The notes under the pieces: generated by a model
The model's database searches: none
What the model saw: only the letters and a program-made list of their open reading frames with translations
What the model was told of the DNA's origin: nothing
Program-made: the position numbers and the translations under genes
Assembly (NCBI GenBank): GCA_963556195.1
Contig: OY744551.1
Location: forward strand, 9,755,948-9,819,947
DNA length: 64,000 bases
Reading direction: 5' to 3'
From: Sepiola atlantica
Lineage: Eukaryota; Mollusca; Cephalopoda; Sepiida; Sepiolidae
Shown: in pieces, positions 22,885 through 33,479 of the stretch
How positions within the stretch are numbered: position 1 is the first letter of the stretch
Layout of the letters: each line of letters starts with the position of its first letter

Positions 22885-22975
22885 TTGAATGAACTGTATT
22901 CGAACTTGGCACACCCAGGTTGTCAGTCCGTGTCGTTAACCACTTTGACACCGTCACCTCTCACAGATTTATTGA
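22885..22975 (-). mobile_element. tRNA-like SINE head
   Basis: On the minus strand a box-A-like gtcaaagtggttaacgacac is followed 30 bases on by a box-B-like agttcgaatac. Spacing suits a tRNA-derived Pol III promoter. No ribozyme motif follows. Confidence 0.5.
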
Positions 22976-22977
22976 TT

Positions 22978-23455
22978 TTATTTTTTTTAAGTTGATTTGA
23001 ATATTTATATCTGTTACTCACATTTCATGTAAAATGTTTTTAATTTATTTGTCTGTCTTAAACGTGACCAAACCAACCAAGTCTCCTGTTCTTCACACAT
23101 CTTTCTTCTACTGTCAAGGTTTTAATCTACCGCTGAAGTCATCGGATATGTTTTTATTATTTAAAATTTTTTTTATTTTTTAAAATTGATTTGAATATTT
23201 AAATCTGTTAATCACATTTCATGAAAATTGCTTTTAATTTGTCTGTTTTAAACGTGACCAAACCAACAGAGTCTCCTGTTCTTCACACATCTTTCTTCTA
23301 CTGTCAAGGTTTTAATCTACCACTGAGGTGATCGGATATGTTTTTATTATTTTTAAAAAATTTTATTTTTTAAAATTGATTTGAATATTTAAATCTGTTC
23401 CTCATATTTCATGAAAATTGTTTGTAATTTATTTTTCATTTTTTAATTAAAAAAA
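22978..23455 (+). repeat. Tandem duplication, about 180-bp unit, 2.5 copies
   Basis: Units begin ttgatttgaatatttaaatc at about 22990, 23184 and 23370. The first two continue through aaacgtgaccaaaccaac, gtctcctgttcttcacaca and atcggatatgtttttatta. The third is cut after about 80 bases. Confidence 0.85.
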
Positions 23456-23459
23456 AAAT

Positions 23460-24590
23460 GAAAAATAAATTTAATATCAATCCTTTTTTACAATATTAAT
23501 ATTTTTTTAATATTAAAGATACTAATACAGTTTGAGATCCATGGTCGCTTCGTGTATTTCCGGAATCAATAAAAAAAACAAAACTTAATTTACTGAAAGA
23601 TTTGCAGTCAGTATAAATTTATCTCCTTGTTTATTTTACTCTGCGTATGGGACTCCATAGTCTGATTTGGGTGAACATACACAAAAATACACCAAATTTC
23701 AAAGATAAAAAAAATGTGTTTTCAGTTCGTGATTAGAGTAGAGTGTCGGCCATTTTTTTTTTTTTTTTTTTTTTTTCAGAAACTATTTTTTAAATACAGA
23801 AGCACGCTGCTCCCCACCTCCCTGCTCCCCACCTCCCTGCTTCCCCCAAAATAAAAAAATTTGAGTTGTCAATGTTTTAGAACACTTGTTAACAAAAAGA
23901 TACTAATCTTTTTTTACTGCCGCATCCATAATAAATTTTTGTAATATTTAACCGCAAGAAATTTGTTCGACGAGCAATATTTTATTTATATCAGCATTTT
24001 AAAATGTTAAAAAGAGGTCTGTTCGACTAGAAGTTAATATTAAATTAATTTTTTAATATTTTTTTTATTTCCTTTTCTATCAAAGAAAAAATCTTCAAAG
24101 GAATCCGAAAACACGATTTTCAGGTTTAGATTGCGATTCGTATGAACCAAATTCCATTTTCTGTCTGTTCGGTACGTAATTCCAGAGTTCTTCGTAAAGT
24201 AGGAAATGAATGAACTCATCCCCTACCCTACTCCAAAATGAAAAATGAAAAAAAAAAAACCGCGTTTGGGGAAGGTCACGTACGATGAAATGAAATACTA
24301 GTTGGCATGGTAACGTCAAGTTTCAGGAGTTGGAAAGGCGACGATGGAAGTGGATTAGCTAACTTCTTCCGATCCGGTGAGATCGCATTAGGACTTGTAA
24401 TTGCTTTTTTCCAGCAGATTGTTCAAGGCATGAAATTGCACTTGTGGGAATATTCACAAATATTCACAAAAATCCGCAGAAAAAGACGCGGAAAAACTTT
24501 TTAAATTGATGGGATTTTCTGCAACCGAGAAAATTGATTATCAAAAATTTCTTAAAATATGACCCGACTCCGACAAATGTGGACGAGGCA
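23460..24590. other. AT-rich region, no gene seen
   Basis: A poly-T run lies at 23750-23776 and a short ctccccacctccctg duplication at 23811-23845. The small frames at 24095-24319 and 24307-24504 show no family features. Confidence 0.45.
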
Positions 24591-24596
24591 AGGAAT

Positions 24597-25035
24597 CTTC
24601 ATCATCATCATCATCTTCATCATCATCTTCATCTTCGTCATCTTCATCTTCGTCATCTTCACAATCTTCATCATCATCATCTTCATCTTCGTCATCTTCA
24701 CAATCTTCATCATCATCTTCATCATCATCTTCATCATCTTCATCATCTTCATCTTCGTCATCTTCATCATCTTCATCATCTTCATCTTCGTCATTTTCAT
24801 CATCTTCATCATCTTCATCATCTTCATCATCTTCATCATCATCATCATCTTCATCATCATCATCATGTTCATCTTCATCATCATCATCATCATCTTCATG
24901 ATCATCTTCTTCTTCATCTTCATCATCTTCATCATCATCTTCTTCTTCATCATTTTCTTCTTCATCATCTTCTTCATCATGATCATCTTCTTCATCTTCT
25001 TCATCATCTTCATCTTCATCTTCATCATCATGTCT
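24597..25035. repeat. CATCAT/CTTCAT trinucleotide-type repeat, about 440 bp
   Basis: This is an irregular mix of ATC and TTC triplets with higher-order steps such as catcttcgtcatctt. Frames read His/Leu-rich on plus and Asp/Glu-rich or Met/Lys-rich on minus. No flanking exon signals were recognised, so a coding role is not supported. Confidence 0.95.
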
Positions 25036-25129
25036 CATTTTCATTTCTGTGTATAAATATCAAAATATCTTCGACACTACAAGGGCTGAGCTTCTGTACA
25101 TTGCTATTCTATTCCTGCAATTTGGATCA

Positions 25130-25465
25130 AATGATGATCATCACATACGGTTGAACGTCTACGTATTTACATATTGGCATGTGTTGGACGGCTTTAAGAA
25201 ATTGACTTCCAAGCTAACCTCTCTCTCTCCAGGTCTTTATCAATCCCTCTTTCTCAAGTTCTTTTCTTGTCAGTTCCTCCAATGTTTTCGCTATGAACTA
25301 AACCTGCTACCTCAACTGTTCTACATCTATTACCCAAGCACTCTCATCCATTCTTTTGTCATTATCGGTTTAATGTCTGTTTTAAATGCAGAGATATGTT
25401 GTTCAGCTTTTAGAAATGGACTTCCAAACTAACCTATCTCTGGCCAGGTCTTTAAACTACATAGC
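25130..25465 (-). repeat. RTE-like LINE 3' ends, two tandem fragments
   Basis: The segment has tattggcatgtgttggacgg, cttccaagctaacctctctc and ggtctttatc, then a second piece from 25360 with cggtttaatgtctgtttta, ending at ggccaggtcttta (25450). A further short piece lies at 25650-25690 (tcatcatcatattcggttta). Confidence 0.65.
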
Positions 25466-25964
25466 CTGAAATGCGATCAATTTTCTTTTAAAGTCATTTC
25501 CTTAGTTGAGGCAAGGTTTTTGTAGGTCGTATGCCCTTAGTGACACCAACCCAGTGAGGTAATGGGGACCAGTGCTTTTATTGAGACACCATCTCTAGGT
25601 GATTGTCTACGAAGGTTAAAGAGCACTTCACCTGCCCTTTTCGGCGGCGTCATCATCATATTCGGTTTAATGACTGTTCTAAATGTTGCGCTTAACTCAA
25701 TCTGTCCTTCATCCAGACTCTTGTCAGCATCATTGGATTCAGTGCTTATTCCGCACAACAGGGTCCGCACTGGATTTTTTTCCTCCACCTTACACGGTTA
25801 AAGGCTTGGGTCAGGATGATATCCATCCGTCTTGAAATCTTCGTGTAGGGTATCTCTCCAGCTTTGTTTTGTTTTGTTTTGTCCGTCCTCTCTTGCCTGT
25901 TATCTTGAATCCCGTTTTTGCGACAGTGTTGTTTTCTATTTTTACTTGTTTCTTTACTAATGTG

Positions 25965-26240
25965 TTACCACTTATCAAGGCCCAGGGGCCACTCGAGGAT
26001 AAGGGTTAAAACGATGTCAGTTAAACGATGATCGCCACCACGAGAGAACCGGAAACAATGGGTGGGTTGGGCAGAAGATTACTTAAGAAGAATTGACAAT
26101 CCAAAAGGACAGCTCAACAAATATTTGTTCACATTAGACTTGAAGAAGACCATGCTGTAGTCGGTTGGGAAGCAGTCTCGTGGTATCTTGTTCCACAGAT
26201 GAGATGTTCTAGGAAAGAAACTTTGTTCATGGAAGTTTTG
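25965..26240 (+). repeat. Dispersed repeat family W, copy 2
   Basis: This is the inverted match of 13430-13720, with caaggcccaggggccactcg, gataagggttaaaacgatg, catgctgtagtcggttgg and aagaaactttgttcatggaa. It is followed directly by a Jockey-type fragment. Confidence 0.6.
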
Positions 26241-26470
26241 CTTGGTTTTTGGTTGTAGCTAGACGGGTTCTTGCTATGAATGTTTTACAGTTGAGCAGTT
26301 GCGACGAACATAACGATACAGAATAGGGGCTTACAACATCTCTTCTGTGTGAAAGGGTCTGTGTCGACGATTTCGTACACTGTTGAGACAGGAAAGAGTG
26401 TTCCGAGCGGCACCTCCAGATATGACAGCAGTACTTCATTGCAGACAATTCCCTCTCATTTTTCTCTGAA
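26240..26470 (-). pseudogene. Jockey-type LINE, C-terminal fragment
   Basis: The minus strand from 26440 encodes MKYCCHIWRC, then LSHRRDVVSPYS and KTFIARTRL. These match the MEYCCHIWAGA, LSHHRNVASLCLFYKY and following part of the LINE at 20036-21757. It is heavily decayed. Confidence 0.65.
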
Positions 26471-26793
26471 ATTGACATGATGTCGTGGGTGGCAAATATG
26501 GACATTTTAGACATGGTCGAGTCGGATCAGACAGGACGTCCGACTCAACCTCTCCGTGGGAGAAGGAGAGTAAGTGGATAAAAACGTGGAGTAGCAGTTG
26601 TAATAGAAATAGATAACGAGAACAATGTAAATAAATGAATGACATAAATGAAGAAGAAAAGAACAGTAAAAGTACCAACAGTGTAACAAAAGGGGAGTAG
26701 GAGGATGATGTCAATAAAGAAAGGGGTGGTAGTAGTTGCAGCAGAGAAAGGGAGTAAATAATGAACATGTTAGTTCCTTCAGAACGTGTGTGG

Positions 26794-28470
26794 GGGGGAG
26801 GGGAGAGAAGGGTGAGAGAAGTACATAGATAAGAAAGAGATGCGTAATTTGTTCAGTTAATTACAAATTACGGCTAATTAGAACAATTAAAACAGATATT
26901 TTTATCAAACATCACTCAATCCCAGAACTAAGTTATATTTTTGCATGTATTTTGTATTTAAATGAATAAATGCGAAAAAGCAAATTAATTTCTTTTTTTT
27001 TTTTTTACGATCACGTTTAAAAAAATGTTTGTATCGAAATTACCAAAATTTTAATGTTTAGCTATCTATATGAATAAATAAAAGATTTTGTTTCATGTTT
27101 ACAACACAGTTATGAATGAAATGTTTATTATTTTAAATTAATATTTCAAGTAGCAAACTTTTCAAAGTGATAAATAGCCAGCAAAGCTATCGAGTAACTG
27201 ATATAGATATGAATGCGTTTTTGTTAAAAGGAATACGTATAAATAAATAAAATACCTTAGAGAAACAAACGTTGATTAACTCACACTTTGTATGATAATA
27301 GATTTTCATCATCATCGCTATTATTATATAGAAGTAAGCAGACTTATTATTTTGCCATCTAATTTACATATGTGTTTGTGGTGTGTACAAACACTATGTA
27401 AATTAGATGGCCACGCTTAAAAAAAGAGTCACTCTTTCTCTAAGTGCTCACAGAGGCATTAAGAAATATTAGAGTGGTTGAATCAACATAGTGAGAAGGG
27501 ATGAGAGAGATGGGTGACTTGTTCAGTTAATTATAAATTACAGCTAATTATAATAATTAAAACGGCTTTTTTTTATCAAACATAATTCAATCCCAGAACT
27601 AAGTTATATTTTAGCATGTATTTTGCTAGTTAAGTCTATAGGAAAAAAAAGCCTTAGATCTGGAAAAATAAAATAAAAACACCGTCAGATCTAAATTAAG
27701 ATTTTATAACAGCAACATTTTGTCCACACGGCCATATTGAAATGAAACTTGGCATCTCAAAATCAGTCAAGAGAGGAAATTAGACGCGTTTGATTCCAAA
27801 TGTCTTCGAAAGATTCTCGGGTTCAAATGGAGCGATTTAATTACCAACCAAGAAGTCAGAGGCCGCACTAAACAACCGGTGGTATCGTTAATAATCTGTA
27901 AACGATGTCTGGGCTGGTTCGGACATGCCCTAAGATTGGCCGCAGAGAGATTTGCAAACTAAGTGCTTCAGTGGAACCCTGATGGAACAGGAAGTGGAGG
28001 AAGACGAAAAATGAACTTGAAGCAAATAATCGAGAGAGATTTGATCGCAACGGGAAGAAACTGGAAGGACGCTGTGGATCTGGCTTCAGACCAAAACGAT
28101 GGTTTACTTTGAGTGCCTCATGCATCGCAGGATGCAGAGGTTTCCGAGTCTAAGTCGTATGGGAAAAAAATGTTGAAGTAAGAAGGACCGAGAGAAGTAC
28201 ATAGATAGCTAAGAGAGAGATAGCTGAGAGAGATGAATGGGTAACTTGTTCAGTTAATTATAAATTACAACTTGTTCAGTTAATTATAAGGGGGGGGGAG
28301 AGAAGAGTGAGAGAAGTACATAGATAAGAAAGAGATGCGTAATTTGTTCAGTTAATTACAAATTACGGCTAATTAGAACAATTAATCAGATTTTTTTTTA
28401 TCAAACATCATTCAATCCCAAAACTACAGAATATTTTAGAATGTATTTTGCTAGTTAAGTCTATTAGAAG
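26794..28470 (+). repeat. Three copies of a 150-bp repeat, 700-800 bp apart
   Basis: The block with cttgttcagttaatta, aattacagctaattataa, ttttatcaaacat-a-ttcaatccca and attttgctagttaagtct occurs at about 26850-26960, 27515-27635 and 28345-28465. The first and third also share ggggagagaa-ggtgagagaa and gtacatagataagaaagaga in front. This suggests segmental duplication around the LINE fragment at 27740. Confidence 0.7.
27740..28145 (+). pseudogene. LINE reverse-transcriptase C-terminal fragment (RTE-like)
   Basis: Plus-strand frame with one or two stops encodes KLDAFDSKCLRKILGFKW, ITNQEVRGRT, KRCLGWFGHALRLA, QWNPDGTGSGGRRKMNL and RNWKDAVDLASDQND. This is the usual C-terminal tail of RTE-type LINE polyproteins (a last-domain RRLRWFGHV-like motif, then a GRPKxTW-like motif, then an LAxDR-like motif). 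The 5' truncation removes all catalytic motifs. Confidence 0.7.
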
Positions 28471-28901
28471 AAAGCCTTGGGGAAAACTAATGTTGATTGA
28501 CTCATATTTAGTATAAGAATAGGTATACATATGAATTCATTTTTGTCAGACTGTAAATAAATATGTATGAATAAATAAAAACTGCGTCCGTCATTATGAT
28601 ATAATTAGTTTGATTGTTGGAAAGCCGGTCAAACGAAATGAATGCCTTCTATTTTGCCGTTCTTAGCCGTTCTCTTTTGTGCGGATTGGAATTCATAGAT
28701 TGTTACATTGAAACACTTTGACAAAAGAGAATTCTTTCTTGGAATTCGGTAAGGAAACAAAAGCAACTACTTTGGGAATTTTGAATGTTTCCTCGAGAGA
28801 ATTCGTTTGAATTTTTGTGAGAAGAATAATAAAAAAAAAAAAAAAAAAAAAACGTTTCAAGTGTTAAAATCGTTGCTAATAGCCAGGATTGCGGAGTTGG
28901 A

Positions 28902-29179
28902 CCAGCGTGTTTTACCCCACCCAATAGACCGTTATTGTCCGGGCCTTCGGGTCTTGATTTACGCCGGTCTATCGGTTGTCCGTCCTGTGCAGTTCTAGGA
29001 GGTTCACCCTCCTAGGCTTTGCCTTCTCACCCTTTGAGAAGGGGTTAGTTTATTGCTAATCGCCTGAGGCGCCCCTGCAATTTTTGAATAGCCAGAGTGC
29101 TCAAATTCTCGAGCGCTGATTTTTTTCCCACTTTCCCGACCTTGTGTCACATCTTACCTTGTAGGAGGAAGATAAATAG
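28902..29179 (+). mobile_element. SINE-P copy 1 with 21-bp target duplication
   Basis: The 21 bases at 28881-28901 recur exactly at 29180-29200, so the insert is 28902-29179. It starts with a head able to fold: caatagaccg pairs with cggtctat, enclosing gggccttcgggtc. The ctaggaggttcaccctccta hairpin region, gcctgaggcgcccct and a gataaata tail follow. Copies at 32237 and 41392 share this order. Confidence 0.92.
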
Positions 29180-29589
29180 AGCCAGGATTGCGGAGTTGGA
29201 AGGTATAAAAGTTCCGACTCTGCCGATTCCAAATAGTTTTATTGGTATATGTGGCAACACCAGGCCCAGGCTTATTTTACCTGTGACCCTGTCATAGGTA
29301 TAGTGTTTATCTATCCCATCTATAGAAATAACAGTGCGCTATCACACACATTGTACGTGTTCAATGTTTACAATTAAGAAATGTTAAACAGTATTTGTTT
29401 CAATGACCTCGAACTCGAAAAAACCACATATTTGGGAACCTATCTACATGAATAAATAGGAAAGTTGGATCACTTTCTCACACAATGTGGCAAAAGTAAT
29501 AATCCTGAGTCAAGATCAAGTGGTGGAAGTGGCCCCGACTTGTTTCGTCCACGCCGTAAAAGGATCCGTCTTTGCTTAGCATGTAGTTT

Positions 29590-29700
29590 CAAAAGTGGGA
29601 AAATGTCAAGCAAAGAGGTTGCTAGTAAGGATCGAACTCACAACCTATGAGAAACGGCGCGACTGCTTGTTGCACTCAAGTCCTTGGTATGAATTGCACT
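29590..29700 (-). mobile_element. Possible tRNA-like SINE head
   Basis: On the minus strand gttgtgagttcgatcc fits a box B, and gcaacaagcagtcgcgccg about 30 bases before it could be a decayed box A. It overlaps the 5' edge of the R2-like fragment. Weak call. Confidence 0.35.
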
Positions 29701-30150
29701 TAATCCTGGGCACCAGCAGAAGACTCGGAAATTTGAGATATCATCTAGAAAACGGAGCTATTAAACCTGACATCGTAATATGGGACAAAAGGGAAAAGGT
29801 AGCAACCCTAGTTGAAGTCAGTGTCCCTAATGATGCAGGATTAAACAGAGCTGAAAGGGAAAAGATTACGAAATACGAAGGTCTTATGTACGACATGAAA
29901 AGAAACTGGAATCTTAGAAAAATCTCCATCATACCAGTAATTATAGGAGCAACAGGACTAATTAAGAAGAATTTCCAAGAGCTATCTGGCGAGTATACCC
30001 GGTGAACCGAGTGCAAGAAAAATACAAACAACTGCACTTAAGGGGACGGTTAAAATCTTAAAAAGATCTCTAGACTGGAGTGTCTGAAATAGCCGGTGAA
30101 TGTCTGGTATCCGGTAGGATGCCCCATCTCCAGCAAAAACAGAAAGATAA
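29690..30150 (+). pseudogene. R2-like LINE, C-terminal restriction-like endonuclease fragment
   Basis: The open frame ending at 30005 encodes the C-terminal endonuclease tail of R2-like (restriction-like endonuclease) LINEs. It has AIKPDIVIWD with the PD pair, LVEVSVPND with the acidic residue 15 further on, then KYEGLMYDMKRNWNLRK and IPVIIGATGLIKKNF. The reverse transcriptase is absent. Past the stop, a 3' UTR with tgtctggtatccggtaggat and ccccatctccagcaaaa runs into poly-A at 30150. A second copy lies at 58869-59262 (minus) and shares frame and UTR, so the 3' end is well defined. Frame positions before 29690 belong to other sequence. Confidence 0.82.
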
Positions 30151-30167
30151 GAAAAAAAAAAAAAAAG

Positions 30168-30298
30168 AAGTATAATTTGGATCATTCGGATTACACTAAA
30201 GGAAAAGGGTTATCCTTGCAGCATGTTCTTCACACAAAAAAAGGGGGGGGGAGAGTAATTTGGTTCAGTTTCTGTAGTCTGAATAATCCAAATTATAC
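30168..30298. mobile_element. Small inverted-repeat element
   Basis: The left end gtataatttggatcattcgg and the right end tctgaataatccaaattata are diverged reverse complements spanning about 131 bases. The same end motif occurs alone near 3160. A short MITE is possible. Confidence 0.5.
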
Positions 30299-30324
30299 AA
30301 AATCTCTATTTATATGATATCTAA

Positions 30325-30385
30325 AATTTCCGAGTCTTCTGCTGGTGCCCAGGATTAAGGGCAATTCGCACCAAGGACTCATCTA
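30325..30385 (-). repeat. Inverted fragment of the R2-like element
   Basis: The reverse complement of 30325-30385 matches 29683-29745: cttggtgcgaattgccctta against cttggtatgaattgcactta, then cctgggcaccagcagaagac. It is separated from the parent by the small inverted-repeat element. Confidence 0.8.
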
Positions 30386-30805
30386 CTTACCACAATGGCA
30401 AATCTGGAACTAACATCAAACGGAATATATATATATATTTTTTTGAGCTTCGTATTTGTTGAACACATTACCACGGGAATGCTTCACTGCAGGCTAGAAC
30501 ATGGTTGTTTTCAAATTTGGGTTTGGGATAGCTATTACTAAGATTTTGTTTCCATTATTCAATGACAAAATGGATCCTTAATCTTTAAAATTACATTCCT
30601 TTCATTTTTCATGATAGTTTTATTAAATCAAATTGTAACCATTATTATTGCCATCATCTTCTTCCTTGCGTAGTCCCGCATCATATTGCAAGGTCCGCAG
30701 ATGTCGTTGGTTTGCAGAACTGACCATACCATCTTATCGAGATTCATGTAGCTTGTCAGCAATTGGTGCCACTCCATATCGCCGACAAATGCCAATTTAT
30801 CCAAT

Positions 30806-30972
30806 GCAGCATCTTCGTCTCCATGACACTGGGACAGTTTTCCAGCTCCTTTGTGGCTGGCCAACATTCAACCATAAATTGCGACTGGTCGGATGACTTT
30901 TTATGGTGCTGAATGTTGCCCAGTCACAAGCTGGAAAACCATCTCAGCGTCATGGAGACGAAGATGCTTAAT
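30806..30972. repeat. Inverted repeat, arms about 60 bp
   Basis: Arm 30806-30868 (agcatcttcgtctccatgac, then gttttccagct) pairs with 30912-30972 (agctggaaaac, then gtcatggagacgaagatgct). The loop is about 45 bases. Confidence 0.8.
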
Positions 30973-31089
30973 GATTGTTAAAAGCAAGATATTTTATTTA
31001 TGAATTATTACTCATTTCTTACGTCTGACCGTAAACATTTTAGGAGTCGGAACAGATCGTTTCGGTTATCGACTCCACAGTTTTAAAAT

Positions 31090-31501
31090 CATATTGACAC
31101 TAGCGGTGGTGGCGGCAACGCTCGCTCGGGCCGGGGGCGCGGGGGTTCATTCCTCCATCGTCTCTGTCCGTGTCGGGTGTCCGTCGTCGTCGTCGCGCTC
31201 CCCTTCCTCGCTTCCTCCCTCCTCGCCCTCCCCCCGACCCACTCCGAGTCCCTGCTTCGTGTCTGTCTGCGCGCGTGTGCGGCCGGCGGTTTCTCCTCCA
31301 AGGGTGCTCTTAACCGAGTGTCCGCGGCGGCCGGTACGTTCACTTTGAAAAAATTAGAGTGCTCAGAGCGGGCTGTTCAAGCTTGCATACGATAAGCATG
31401 GAATGATGGAAGAGGGCCTCGTCTACGTCTGTCGGTCTCCGTCTACGGCGAGGCAATGATTGAAGGGAGCGGTCGGGGCCACTCGTATTGCGACGTTAGA
31501 G
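31090..31501 (+). rRNA. Partial 18S rRNA sequence (V4 and following), isolated fragment
   Basis: The 3' part matches conserved eukaryotic 18S rRNA: gggtgctcttaaccgagtgt, then actttgaaaaaattagagtg, gcatggaatgatggaagagg, ggcaatgattgaagg and cactcgtattgcgacgttag. It stops at 31501, just before the expected ggtgaaattctt, and continues as unrelated AT-rich DNA. The 5' part (31090-31310) is extremely GC-rich and would correspond to an enlarged V4 expansion. Normally conserved bases are changed (ggaatgatggaagagggcc), so it is a dispersed pseudogene or comes from a lineage with divergent 18S. No other rRNA region is present. Confidence 0.8.
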
Positions 31502-31880
31502 GACATTCCTATTCATGTTTTACCGCATGGTAGGAATCCGGTCATCTCCTACCACATTTAGTGGCATTACTGTATTGCTATGAATAAATACATTGTATAT
31601 TTTAACCTGTCACAATTTGTGGTTGTTATCTTTGTGACCCCTAGCACGGGTCTACAACACTGTTGTATCCAATTATCACTATATTTTTTTCTTTTCTTTT
31701 TTAGGTAAGTTTATTGATCGATTTCCGTCACCCTTAAAACAGATGTGAACTGTAAGCGGTGGTGAGTATAGAATCCGGAAAAAGCTATTTTAAATATATA
31801 TTAAAAAAAAATTAACTAAAAATAAAAATAAAAATTTATTTATCCAAATTAAAATAAATTTGTGACATACATATAAACGC
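31502..31880. other. AT-rich spacer, nothing recognised
   Basis: No gene or clear repeat was seen between the rRNA fragment and the palindromic element. Confidence 0.4.
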
Positions 31881-31884
31881 ACAG

Positions 31885-32585
31885 GTGAAAATCGCAGTTC
31901 CAAATAAATTAACAGGAAAACTCTTTGATATACTTACGTATCAGGCAAAAATAGGTATCTACACCAAAATTTAGCAAAAATTATTGAGTAGAATTTTAAT
32001 TAAAAATAAAAATCAGTTTTATTGTATTTTGCAGATCCGCCATTAATAAGAGCGGAAATACTGCGGGGCAGATAAGTCAGTCTGTTATTTGTCAAAGTAA
32101 TAATGAAAAGGCGTATCGGTAAAATACGATAAAACTGATTTTTATTTTTAATTAAAATTCTACTCAATAATTTTTTCTTAATTTTTGGTGTAGATACCTA
32201 TTTTTGCCTGAATTGTAAGTATATCAAAGAGTTTTTTTTACCCCACCTAATAAACTGGTATTGTCCGGGCCTTTGGGTCTGGATTTACGCCGGTCTATTG
32301 GGGGTTGTCTGGTCCTGTGCAGTTCTAGGAGGTGCACCCTCCCAGGCTTTGCCTCCCCTCTTTGGGGAGGAATAAGTTTATTGCTTACTGTCTGAGGCGC
32401 TCCTACCGGGGAATGCCGACGGGGCTGCCCAGGCAATTTTTAAATGGCCAGAGTGCTCACCTCTCTAGCGCTGGCTTATCTAATCCCACTTTCCCGACCT
32501 TGTGTCACATCTTACCTTGTGGGAGGTAGATAAATAACATGAAAGAGTTTTTATTTGGAAATGCGATTTTCACCTGTGCTTTTCG
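31885..32585. repeat. Palindromic element interrupted by SINE-P copy 2
   Basis: The left arm 31885-32025 (gcacaggtgaaaatcgcag, caggcaaaaataggtatcta and attgagtagaattttaatta) is the reverse complement of the right arm. That arm is split into 32125-32236 and 32542-32575 by the SINE at 32237-32541. Removing the SINE and one 11-bp duplication restores the pairing. Confidence 0.88.
32237..32541 (+). mobile_element. SINE-P copy 2 with 11-bp target duplication
   Basis: Flanked by aaagagttttt at 32226-32236 and 32542-32552. The body has the same head hairpin, ctaggaggtgcaccctcc region, gaatgccgacggggctgcc and gaggtagataaataa tail as the other copies. It is inserted in the right arm of a palindrome. 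Confidence 0.9.
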
Positions 32586-32599
32586 ATGTATAAGTACCA

Positions 32600-33470
32600 A
32601 AAATCTTAAAAAAAAAAAAAAAAAAAGAATTTTTGTATGTATTTAATAAGGCTGTAGGCATTGCAGCAAAAACCGGAATCGTGAAAGAGAAGATAAACCA
32701 ATATAAATAATTAAATAAATTTTTCTTAAAAAATGTATCTATTTGATAAGGAGAGGTAGTTTGCTTGAAGCATTGCGTAGAGGCATCATAGAAGACTATC
32801 ACAATGCAATTTTTTAAATTTTTTACGCTATCTTATTTGTTTAGTCTAAATTTCCACACATAACAGTGCTCTAATGTGTGTGACCATACTTATCTATGTG
32901 TCTTTAAATAAAATTCAGGATGGTTGAAAATATTTTGAGAGAGAGTCTCCTCCTCAAAAAACAAAAAAAAAAAAAAAAACATTCTTTCCGTTTACAGAAA
33001 AGAAACGTTCCAAGATGGCTGTTTTTTTTTTTTTAATTTAAGAAATTTTTATTATTTTTTTAGAAATTTTTTTAGAAATTTTTTAAAATGAAATATACAA
33101 GTGAGATACTTTTTTTAATTTAAGAAATTTTTATTATTTATTTATTTTTTTTTTTAGAAATTTTTTAAAAAGAAATATACCAGTGCGATACACAGAAATC
33201 AAATCAAATTTATTAGCAAAAAAATATCGAAGTGCAACAAGCCATGTAAATGGACAGTTAGAAAATGTGTACATCTATATGTCGTCTGAATGTTTCGTCC
33301 AAGGCATTCTGATGGATATAATTTTGTAATTAATATTTTTAAATAGGATTTTTTTTTTACGTTCATTTTATTACTTTACACTATTGCATTTTTTTTTTAC
33401 GTAAATAATTGAAAAATGGTAAATTTTAAAAATGTTAAAGAACAAACTGGAAATATGGAAAACCGGTCAA
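32600..33470. other. AT-rich region with a local duplication
   Basis: Between about 33021 and 33190 an 85-base block containing taatttaagaaatttttatt occurs twice. A decayed hammerhead-like piece (gtttcgtccaaggcattctg at 33291) is possible. No gene is seen. Confidence 0.4.
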
Positions 33471-33479
33471 GGGTTTGAG

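Noticed and set aside
24534..25154. His-rich or Asp/Glu-rich protein
   Set aside because: Trinucleotide repeat read in several frames. No flanking domain or splice evidence.
31089..31395. Frames of 72-84 residues in GC-rich DNA
   Set aside because: They overlap 18S rRNA-like sequence, and low stop density follows from GC content.
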